DNA from: Hanamia caeni
GTDB taxonomy: Bacteria > Bacteroidota > Bacteroidia > Chitinophagales > Chitinophagaceae
DNA: 64,000 nucleotides
Assembly (NCBI RefSeq): GCF_003721595.1
Contig: NZ_RJJR01000012.1
Location: forward strand, 62,001 to 126,000
Reading direction: 5' to 3'
The first letter of the stretch is position 1. Every line of letters starts with the position of its first letter. This document shows positions 9,982 through 16,921 of the stretch, in pieces. A model generated the notes under the pieces. The model was not told the origin of the DNA. It was given only the letters and a program-made list of their open reading frames with translations, and searched no databases. A program made the position numbers and the translations under genes.

Positions 9982-11385
9982 ATGGTTTATAAAATAGCAT
10001 ATAAAATTCTTTTGATCACCTTTTTTGGTGCATTGTTGTCTACTAACGGTATAGCACAAACGAAAAAATTTTCAAAAATAATCGCTTCTCCGAACGGACA
10101 TTATTTAATGGAAAAAAATGGAAAGCCTTTTTTTTGGCTCGGTGATACTGGCTGGCTGATGTTTTTAAAATTGAATCGTGAAGAAGCCGATAAATATCTG
10201 GAAGACCGCAGGAAGAAAGGCTTCAATGTAATTCAAGTAATGGTAGTGCATTCTCCCGGCGAAGTTAATGTGTATGGTGACAGTGCTTTGATAAATAAAA
10301 ATGTGGCAACTCCGAAGACGACCCCTGGAAATAAATTTTCCAATAAAAGGGAATATGATTTTTGGGATCATGTGGATTATATAATTGACAAAGCAGCAGA
10401 AAAAGGGATTTACATTGGTCTCGTGCCGGTATGGGGCGGCAATGTGAAAGCCGGTTTGGTTGATCAGCAACAGGCAAAAATTTATGCAACGTGGCTTGCC
10501 AACCGTTATAAGAATAAGCCGAATATTATTTGGATCAATGGCGGTGATATTCCCGGCAGTGATTCAATCAATGTTTGGAATACGATTGGCGAAACATTAG
10601 ATTCAATTGATAAAAATCATCTCATCACTTTCCATCCAAGAGGCCGTACGATTTCTTCAATATGGTTTCAAAATGAAAAATGGTTAAAAATGAATATGTT
10701 CCAATCTGGACACAGAACTTATGCGCAGGACACTTCATCATCCGAGCCATTCAGGTTTGGCGAAGACAACTGGAAATATGTAAATCTTGTTTTTAATAAA
10801 AAACCAGTGAAGCCTGTATTGGATGGAGAACCATCATACGAAGGAATTCCGCACGGTTTACATGATACTACATTGCCAAGATGGAAAGCCAAAGATGTAA
10901 GACGATATGGATATTGGAGCGTTTTTGCTGGCGCTGCCGGTTTTACTTATGGCGACAATGCCGTAATGCAATTTCGTAAGGCAGGAGAGAAAACGGGAGC
11001 GTATGGTGCAAATGATTATTGGTTTGATGCCATAAACGACCCGGGGGCAGGGCAAATGATTTGGTTAAAAAAACTGATGTTGTCGAAACCTTATTTTGAT
11101 AGGATACCAGACCAGGCGCTAGTTTCTGACCAGGGGAAAAAATATGATTACATCGCCGCGACAAGAGGAAAAGATTATGCATTTTTTTATGATTATAGCG
11201 GAAGGAATTTTAAGGTGAATATGAAAGAAATGCCCGTTGGAAAATTCACAGCTTCCTGGTACAATCCGAGAAATGGGAAGGAAACGAAAATTGGAATTTT
11301 TGCAACCAATGGCATTCGTGAATTTAATCCGCCTGGTGAAAAAAAAGATGGAAATGACTGGGTGCTCATCCTGGAAAAAAGTTAA
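9982..11385 (+). CDS. GH140-type endo-apiosidase (DUF4038 family)
   Basis: 467 residues with a signal peptide ending near NGIAQ. The order is an (alpha/beta)8 barrel of the DUF4038 type (residues about 30-370), opening with NGHYLMEKNGKPFFWLGDTG, then a C-terminal beta-sandwich (about 375-465, ASWYNPRNGKE) of the kind annotated as putative collagen-binding. Characterised GH140 enzymes release apiose-linked side chains from rhamnogalacturonan-II. The conserved acid pair is visible as D189 in INGGD and E283 in DGEPSYEG, at about the spacing I recall for the catalytic residues of that family. Length matches family members. The stop overlaps the next start as TAATG, so translation of the two genes is probably coupled. 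Related DUF4038 proteins of other specificity exist, so apiose specificity is an inference. Confidence 0.8.
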   Translation: MVYKIAYKILLITFFGALLSTNGIAQTKKFSKIIASPNGHYLMEKNGKPFFWLGDTGWLMFLKLNREEADKYLEDRRKKGFNVIQVMVVHSPGEVNVYGDSALINKNVATPKTTPGNKFSNKREYDFWDHVDYIIDKAAEKGIYIGLVPVWGGNVKAGLVDQQQAKIYATWLANRYKNKPNIIWINGGDIPGSDSINVWNTIGETLDSIDKNHLITFHPRGRTISSIWFQNEKWLKMNMFQSGHRTYAQDTSSSEPFRFGEDNWKYVNLVFNKKPVKPVLDGEPSYEGIPHGLHDTTLPRWKAKDVRRYGYWSVFAGAAGFTYGDNAVMQFRKAGEKTGAYGANDYWFDAINDPGAGQMIWLKKLMLSKPYFDRIPDQALVSDQGKKYDYIAATRGKDYAFFYDYSGRNFKVNMKEMPVGKFTASWYNPRNGKETKIGIFATNGIREFNPPGEKKDGNDWVLILEKS

Positions 11386-12299
11386 TGAAGAAATTTTTTA
11401 TTATAGGATTGGTTTTAATATCGGTTGCTTCTTGTAATAATCGTGTGTACCTTTTCACGGGTTTTCATGAACCTGCAAACGCGGGTCTGCGGCTTCTTTA
11501 CAGCTATGATGGTTATAAGTGGCAAGACCTTGATACTGTTTTTTTGAAGCCTGTAGTTGGTGATAAAATAATGCGTGATCCTTCCATTGTGCAAGGGCCG
11601 GATGGAGTTTTTCAAATAGTGTGGACATGTGCGTGGAAAGGAAACAAAGGTTTCGGTTATGCAAGTTCAAAAGACCTTATTCATTGGAGTGAAGAGCGCG
11701 TGATCGATGTAATGAAAAATGAACCAACGACGGTAAATGTGTGGGCGCCTGAAATATTTTATGATGATGTAGAAAAACAATTTATTATCATTTGGGCTTC
11801 CACTATTCCTTTTCGCTTTCCAAAAGGAATAGAAGATGAAGATAATAATCACAGGATGTATTATACAACAACAAAAGATTTTAAGACCTTCAGCGATACA
11901 AAGCTTTTTTATGATCCGGGTTTTAGTGTGATTGATTGCGAGATTTTAAAGCGGGGAAAGAAAGACTATGTTTTGATATTAAAAGACAATACAAGGCCGA
12001 ATCATAATATAAAAGTTGCTTTTGGTAAAAGTCCCTTAGGCCCATATGGCAAGCCTTCTGAAGCATTTACGCCTTCATATACTGAAGGGCCTGCGGTTGA
12101 AAAAGTAGGCGACGCATATTTAATTTATTTTGACCAGTATAAGGATAAAATATATGGTGCGGTGAAGACGAAAGATTTTAAATCGTTTACCAACATAACA
12201 AAAGAAATAAGTGTACCCGAAGGGCATAAGCATGGAACGATTTTTAAAGTAAATAAAAAAGTATTAAAAAGGTTACTGAAATTTTCTACTCATAAATAA
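11385..12299 (+). CDS. GH43-like five-bladed beta-propeller lipoprotein
   Basis: 304 residues. The N-terminus has a lipobox (LISVASC), lipidated cysteine at about residue 17, so it is membrane-anchored. Five-bladed propeller motifs of the GH43 clan are seen: MRDPSIVQGPDGVFQIVWT (nucleophile-side Asp in RDPS), WAPEIFYDD, IDCEILK and YTEGPAVEK (acidic EGP). GH43 enzymes are mostly arabinofuranosidases, xylosidases or galactosidases. It overlaps the apiosidase by one base (TAATG), suggesting the two act on the same side chain. The last 16 residues are VNKKVLKRLLKFSTHK; a diverged copy of this tail, VKKISNKLLKFSTHK plus stop, is encoded 118 bp downstream (see the repeat entries). Confidence 0.75.
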   Translation: MKKFFIIGLVLISVASCNNRVYLFTGFHEPANAGLRLLYSYDGYKWQDLDTVFLKPVVGDKIMRDPSIVQGPDGVFQIVWTCAWKGNKGFGYASSKDLIHWSEERVIDVMKNEPTTVNVWAPEIFYDDVEKQFIIIWASTIPFRFPKGIEDEDNNHRMYYTTTKDFKTFSDTKLFYDPGFSVIDCEILKRGKKDYVLILKDNTRPNHNIKVAFGKSPLGPYGKPSEAFTPSYTEGPAVEKVGDAYLIYFDQYKDKIYGAVKTKDFKSFTNITKEISVPEGHKHGTIFKVNKKVLKRLLKFSTHK

Positions 12300-12302
12300 A
12301 TT
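12272..12302 (+). repeat. Duplicated gene 3' end, copy 1
   Basis: This 31-base stretch at the end of the GH43-like gene recurs with one mismatch (C to T) at 12390-12420, offset by 118 bp. Both copies read in frame as LLKFSTHK plus a TAA stop. Copy 1 is the working end of the gene. Confidence 0.85.
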
Positions 12303-12304
12303 TT

Positions 12305-12364
12305 CCCGGTTGGTGGGGACACCAACCGGGGCAGTGCGCCGTGGGCGGTGTCCTCACCGCCCAC
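12305..12364. repeat. Pair of perfect GC-rich hairpins, REP-like element
   Basis: First hairpin: CCCGGTTGGTG at 12305-12315, loop GGGA, CACCAACCGGG at 12320-12330, a perfect 11-bp stem. Second: GTGGGCGGTG at 12341-12350, loop TCCT, CACCGCCCAC at 12355-12364, a perfect 10-bp stem. They are separated by 10 bases (GCAGTGCGCC). The block is far more GC-rich than its surroundings. Two adjacent hairpins with 4-base loops resemble REP/BIME-type units mobilised in trans, or a strong transcription barrier. No T-tract follows on either strand, so it is not a standard intrinsic terminator. Confidence 0.7.
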
Positions 12365-12389
12365 AGTCAGGTAAAAAAATATCGAATAA

Positions 12390-12420
12390 GTTATTGAAAT
12401 TTTCTACTCATAAATAAATT
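12390..12420 (+). repeat. Duplicated gene 3' end, copy 2 (orphan)
   Basis: Second copy of the 31-base repeat. Reading upstream in the same frame from 12371 gives VKKISNKLLKFSTHK plus stop, a recognisable but diverged version of the GH43-like C-terminus. It has no gene body attached, so it is a leftover of a tail duplication or of a former, longer gene end displaced by the hairpin block. Confidence 0.8.
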
Positions 12421-12423
12421 AAG

Positions 12424-13194
12424 ATGCAAAACAAAGAAAATACATCCCGCCGCAATTTTTTGAAGAAAAGTTCTTTGGCTGGCGTTGGATTATTGACCAT
12501 TCCACAGTTAGTTTCAACTGCTTTTGCTGAAGAGAAAAGAGGCAAAAAAATTGCTGTGTCTAAAGATGACGTTATCCTGTTCCAGGGTGATTCAATCACC
12601 GACGCTGGTAGAAAAAAAGACAAGACAAATCCGAACCAGGCTTCTGCATTGGGAAGCGGGTATGCGATGATTGCTGCATCGGGATTGCTTTACGATTATG
12701 CGGGTAAAAATTTAAAAATTTATAACAGGGGAGTGAGTGGTAATAAAGTATATCAGTTAGCCGATCGTTGGGATAATGATACGCTGAATTTAAAGCCAAA
12801 TGTATTGAGCATACTGGTGGGGGTAAATGATTTCTGGCACACACTGGTAAACGGTTATAAGGGAACCATCAAAACCTACCGTGATGATTATAAAACTTTA
12901 CTGGACAGAACGAAACAAACTCTTCCTGATGTAAAACTCATTATTGGTGAGCCTTATGCAGTCATCGGGGTGAAATCGGTTGATGAAAAATGGTATCCTG
13001 CTTTTGATGAATATCGCAAAGCTGCCCGTGAGATTGCGGCAAGTTATGATGCTGTTTTTATTCCGTATCAAAGTATTTATGATAAGGCGCAAAAGTTAGC
13101 TCCTGGCGCATATTGGACGGCGGATGGTGTACATCCAACATTGGCAGGTGCCCGCCTGATGGCTCATGCATGGATGGAAGCAGTAAAAGGATAA
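12424..13194 (+). CDS. Tat-exported SGNH/GDSL esterase
   Basis: 256 residues. The N-terminus has a twin-arginine motif (SRRNFLKKSSLAG) followed by a hydrophobic stretch ending TAFAEE, so export should use the Tat pathway. SGNH blocks are in order: GDSITDAG with nucleophile S57, GVSGNK (block II Gly), GVNDFWH (block III Asn) and DGVHPTLAG with D234 and H237. Such enzymes in glycan loci remove acetyl groups from sugars, which fits acetylated pectin. Length is normal for a single-domain family member. It starts 4 bases after the orphan repeat copy. The exact ester substrate is unknown. Confidence 0.9.
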   Translation: MQNKENTSRRNFLKKSSLAGVGLLTIPQLVSTAFAEEKRGKKIAVSKDDVILFQGDSITDAGRKKDKTNPNQASALGSGYAMIAASGLLYDYAGKNLKIYNRGVSGNKVYQLADRWDNDTLNLKPNVLSILVGVNDFWHTLVNGYKGTIKTYRDDYKTLLDRTKQTLPDVKLIIGEPYAVIGVKSVDEKWYPAFDEYRKAAREIAASYDAVFIPYQSIYDKAQKLAPGAYWTADGVHPTLAGARLMAHAWMEAVKG

Positions 13195-13277
13195 ATATGC
13201 AGAATTCCTGTTCTGAAGGACAGACTCAAAAGTGATGCTGAATCATTTTGTTCAACAAAAAAATGTAATTAAAATCA

Positions 13278-15131
13278 ATGAAAGATGGCGTAAGTAAAAT
13301 ATGGATGATGGCGATTTTAGTTTTCGTGTATGCTACCACGTTAGCCCAGGATACCGTTCATTATTCCGGCAACACCCTGTCAAATGTAGATTATCATGAC
13401 GGGCAATTAAGGCTTGCAAGAGGAGTACACAATATGCAGGTACTTCGCGCAAATCGTGCGCATGCTGGTGATGCCGATGGGTTTGGCTGGACTTACAATC
13501 ATCAACCTATGTTGGCTTACTGGAATCATACTTTTTATCTTGAATACCTAAGCGATAGCATTGGTGAAAGTGTTCCGCCAGGACATACTTTGCTTATGAC
13601 TTCAAATGACGGCTACAACTGGTCAAAGCCATCTGTTATTTTTCCTGTTTACCGCATTCCTGATGGCACTACAAAAAAAGGACGCACAGAAGTGGCAAAA
13701 AATCTCGATGCGGTAATGCACCAGCGCATGGGTTTTTATGTTTCAAAGAAAAACATTTTGCTGATATTGGGTTATTACGGTATTTGTTTGGGGCCTCATG
13801 ATGATCCAAACGATGGAAATGGAATTGGTCGTGTGGTTCGTGAAATGCATACGGACGGAAAGCCCGGCCCGATATATTTTATCCGATACAATCATGGATG
13901 GAGCGAAAAAAATACTTTTTATCCTTTCTACACCACCAGCAAAGACAAAGGTTTTGTAGAAGCCTGCAATGAATTATTAGCTACTCCTCTTATGATGCAA
14001 CAGTGGGTGGAAGAGGCTGATAGAGATGATCCGCTCATTCCTTTAAAAAAACAATTTAAAGCATTTAACTATTATCATTTGCCAAATGGAAACGTAGTGG
14101 GTTTGTGGAAATATGCGCTTACGTCCATCAGTAAAGATGAAGGTAAAACATGGCGCTACAATCCTTTGCGGGCGTCAAAATTTGTTAATAGTAATGCAAA
14201 GATATGGGGTCAAAAAACTTCGGATGGAAAGTATGCGGCAGTGTACAATCCTTCCGAATTTCGCTGGCCGCTTGCAATTTCCGTTAGTGATGATGGGTTG
14301 GATTATAAAAACCTTTTGTTGGTAAATGGGAATATTAGTCCGATGCGCTATGGCGGCAATTACAAATCTTACGGTCCTCAATATACGAGGGGAATTATTG
14401 AAGGAAACGGAAATCCTCCGGGCAAAAACTTCTGGGTGACTTACAGCATGAACAAGGAAGATATGTGGGTAGCCACCATTCCTGTTCCTGTCACTGATGT
14501 TGAAACCAAAGATGTAAATGAAGTTTTCAATCAAATGCCTGATGGAAAAGAATTGCAGTTTTGGAATTATTACAGTGCATTGTGGGCGCCTGTGCAAATT
14601 GAAAAAATGAGTGACGGAACAAAAGTTCTGTCATTAAAAGATTGGGATCGCTATGAATATGCAAAAGCAGAAAGGTTGATTCCTGCGGGTAAAAAAATTA
14701 CAGCAGAATTTACGGTCATTCCCGAACAAAACGATAAAGGACAATTGGACATTGAATTCCAGGATGGCAATGGATCTGCGGCGATCAGGCTTTCATTTGA
14801 TTCCGCAGGTTATCTGCATGCAAAAGCGGGCTACCGGGATAGAAATCTCATGAAATATTCTGCAGGCACAACTTACAAAGTCCGTGTAAATCTTGATACT
14901 GATAAAAGATTTTATACCGTAAATGTGAATGGAAAAGAGTTGTCTCCGGGAATATTTTTTGCACCGGTTCATGAAGTGGAAAGAATTGTTTTCAGGACAG
15001 GAAACGTAAGAAGATTTCCCAATGCCGATACGCCTACAGACCCGATGTATGAATCGTTACCAAATGCAGGAGAGCCGGGCGCATTGGCTTCCTATTTTAT
15101 CACTTCATTAAAAACCACAACAGTAAAATGA
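13278..15131 (+). CDS. Secreted beta-propeller plus LamG-like protein, probable glycosidase
   Basis: 617 residues, signal peptide ending near TTLAQ. Residues about 30-410 have propeller features of the sialidase/Asp-box kind: SNDGYNWSKP, SKDEGKTWRYNP and SDDGLDYKN. Residues about 430-610 resemble a concanavalin/LamG-like beta-sandwich (ITAEFTVIPEQNDKGQLDIEF, AGTTYKVRVNLDTDKRFYTVNVNGKEL, split by linkers), probably carbohydrate-binding. I do not recognise a characterised family. Propellers with Asp-boxes in pectin loci include exo-acting glycosidases and lyases on rhamnogalacturonan, so a side-chain role is plausible. The stop overlaps the next start as ATGA, indicating coupling to the esterase that follows. 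Confidence 0.65.
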   Translation: MKDGVSKIWMMAILVFVYATTLAQDTVHYSGNTLSNVDYHDGQLRLARGVHNMQVLRANRAHAGDADGFGWTYNHQPMLAYWNHTFYLEYLSDSIGESVPPGHTLLMTSNDGYNWSKPSVIFPVYRIPDGTTKKGRTEVAKNLDAVMHQRMGFYVSKKNILLILGYYGICLGPHDDPNDGNGIGRVVREMHTDGKPGPIYFIRYNHGWSEKNTFYPFYTTSKDKGFVEACNELLATPLMMQQWVEEADRDDPLIPLKKQFKAFNYYHLPNGNVVGLWKYALTSISKDEGKTWRYNPLRASKFVNSNAKIWGQKTSDGKYAAVYNPSEFRWPLAISVSDDGLDYKNLLLVNGNISPMRYGGNYKSYGPQYTRGIIEGNGNPPGKNFWVTYSMNKEDMWVATIPVPVTDVETKDVNEVFNQMPDGKELQFWNYYSALWAPVQIEKMSDGTKVLSLKDWDRYEYAKAERLIPAGKKITAEFTVIPEQNDKGQLDIEFQDGNGSAAIRLSFDSAGYLHAKAGYRDRNLMKYSAGTTYKVRVNLDTDKRFYTVNVNGKELSPGIFFAPVHEVERIVFRTGNVRRFPNADTPTDPMYESLPNAGEPGALASYFITSLKTTTVK

Positions 15132-16573
15132 CTTTTAAAGCAAATTTCTATTTTACTTTTTTCGTGCTGTTATGTGTTGCCAATGTGAAAGCAGAAGTAA
15201 CGCTTCCGAAAATAATCAGAAGCGATATGGTTTTGCAGCGTGGCCAAACAGTTCCTATTTGGGGCAATGCATCTGCGGGTGAAAAAATAACTATTACTTT
15301 TCATCATCAAACCAAAAATGCTGTTGCAGATAAGTCGGGAAAATGGATGGTAAATCTTGATAAAATGAATGCTTCGGCTTTACCTTCCGAAATGATCATA
15401 AAAGGCAACAATACCATTACTTTAAAAAATATTTTAGTCGGTGAAGTATGGTTGTGCAGCGGCCAGAGCAATATGGAATACACGATGCGTAAGAACAGCA
15501 AAGTGGTGAAGACAGACAGCAGTAAAAATTCGCCTATCGATGAATTGGAAAGAGCCAACAATCCTGATATCCGGATTTTCCTTGTTACCCAAAAAAATCT
15601 ATTGTACCAGGATTCATCTCATAGCGGTTGGAGCATTGCAAAAGATTCTGCATTGCGTTCATTTTCTGCAGCCGGATATTTTTTTGCAAAAGAGCTTAAC
15701 GCTAAACTTCATGTACCCATCGGAATGATATCGGCTGCAATTCCGGGCAGCGCTATTGAGCCCTGGCTTTCAGGCGCTATTCCAAAACAGCAGCAAAAAG
15801 ACAAACCGATCAAGTTGGATGAAAGTCAACCGGGAAAATTTTATCCTAAAATGATACAGCCATTAGCGCCTTTTGCCATCAAAGGATTTTTGTGGTACCA
15901 GGGAGAAACGAACTGTTTTCAAAATGAAAGCATTGAATACACCTACAAAATGCAGGCGCTAATAAATGGATGGAGAAAATTATGGAAGGATAACAAATTG
16001 CCTTTTTATTATGTGCAGATTGCGCCGTTTTATTATTCAAAAAGTGCAGGTAGATATCCGCTTACTGTAGAAACGGAACCAAAATTCTGGGAAGCACAAA
16101 CCCTTGCAATGAATATTCCCTATACGGGAATGGTTGTGATCAACGATCTTTCCAATTCACCAGATGACCTGCATCCACGTGGTAAGTGGGAAGTAGGAAA
16201 AAGATTGGCTCAATGGGCTTTGGCGAAGGATTACGGTTTGAATGTTGTCCCGTCCGGCCCAATTTATAAGCGAATGAAAATTACGAATGGTAAAATAGAA
16301 CTTGAATTTAATTATGTAGGAAAAGGCCTGGAAAGCAAAGATCGAAAGCCGTTGACATGGTTTACTATTGCAGGCGCCGATGGAAAATTTGTTCCGGCAA
16401 AAGCAGTGATTGAAGGAAATAAAGTAATTGTTTCAAGTCCATTAGTTCCTGATCCAAAAAATGTAAGATTTGCATGGAGCGAAGCGGCTCAACCTAATTT
16501 TTTTAATAAAGATGGATTGCCTGCAGTGCCATTCAGAACGGATAATCCGTTACATTTCGTAAAGACTGAATAA
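15128..16573 (+). CDS. Sialate-O-acetylesterase-like SGNH enzyme
   Basis: 481 residues, signal peptide ending VKAEV. The opening LPKIIRSDMVLQRGQTVPIWG is the usual N-terminal beta-domain of the sialate O-acetylesterase family. The SGNH catalytic domain shows CSGQSNM (nucleophile S114), the WYQGETNC block (block III-like), and DDLHPRGKWEVG with D346 and H349. In plant-glycan loci this family deacetylates pectin or hemicellulose rather than sialic acid. Full length for the family. It overlaps the preceding gene by 4 bases (ATGA). This is the second deacetylase of the locus after the Tat-exported one, suggesting two acetyl positions or two compartments. Confidence 0.88.
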   Translation: MTFKANFYFTFFVLLCVANVKAEVTLPKIIRSDMVLQRGQTVPIWGNASAGEKITITFHHQTKNAVADKSGKWMVNLDKMNASALPSEMIIKGNNTITLKNILVGEVWLCSGQSNMEYTMRKNSKVVKTDSSKNSPIDELERANNPDIRIFLVTQKNLLYQDSSHSGWSIAKDSALRSFSAAGYFFAKELNAKLHVPIGMISAAIPGSAIEPWLSGAIPKQQQKDKPIKLDESQPGKFYPKMIQPLAPFAIKGFLWYQGETNCFQNESIEYTYKMQALINGWRKLWKDNKLPFYYVQIAPFYYSKSAGRYPLTVETEPKFWEAQTLAMNIPYTGMVVINDLSNSPDDLHPRGKWEVGKRLAQWALAKDYGLNVVPSGPIYKRMKITNGKIELEFNYVGKGLESKDRKPLTWFTIAGADGKFVPAKAVIEGNKVIVSSPLVPDPKNVRFAWSEAAQPNFFNKDGLPAVPFRTDNPLHFVKTE

Positions 16574-16921
16574 GAATGTTTGTTGATTGTTGAAAAGAAA
16601 AATTAACGGGAATGAGATGCTTGTTATACAATACAGAGGGTAAAATTGTGTGTTGTTAAATAAAGGAATAAGGTGGTTTTGTTTATAATTTCAGGTTACT
16701 AAGCTAATAAGGTTTTCAAATTCAAAGACGATAAATAACCTTATTACCTTAGTAAAATAACAGTAAAATAGTTCCCAACCTTATTACCTTATTTTACTTC
16801 GCATACAATCCGGTTTTTCTAGATTGCAGGTGATTTTTCGAATCCCAATTTTATCCTTTTTTACTATAGCAAATTGTGAAGCTATAGAAGTAAAATAGTT
16901 TTTAAATAAAAAAAAACAAAA
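16574..16921. other. 348-bp AT-rich gap with interleaved direct and inverted repeats
   Basis: No gene is seen. GGTTACTAAGCTAATAAGGTT (16694-16714, 21 bases; first 20 GGTTACTAAGCTAATAAGGT) is an imperfect inverted copy of AACCTTATTACCTTAGTAA at 16737-16755. AACCTTATTACCTTA recurs directly at 16777-16791. A further hairpin, annotated separately, lies at 16857-16895. The remainder is AT-rich with no further structure that I can support. It separates the esterase from a GH2 gene and probably holds that gene's promoter. Confidence 0.6.
16857..16895 (+). promoter_or_regulatory. Hairpin upstream of the GH2 gene
   Basis: CTATAGC (16864-16870) pairs with GCTATAG (16881-16887) around a 10-base loop. 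The stem can continue outward (TTTTACT with AGTAAAA) across a 3-base bulge. It ends about 27 bp before the TTG start, so it would lie in the leader if transcription starts upstream. The role is unknown; there is no T-tract directly after it. Confidence 0.4.

Noticed and set aside
12305-12364. Intrinsic transcription terminator
   Set aside because: The stems are strong, but neither strand has a T-tract after them; a REP-like repeat fits better.
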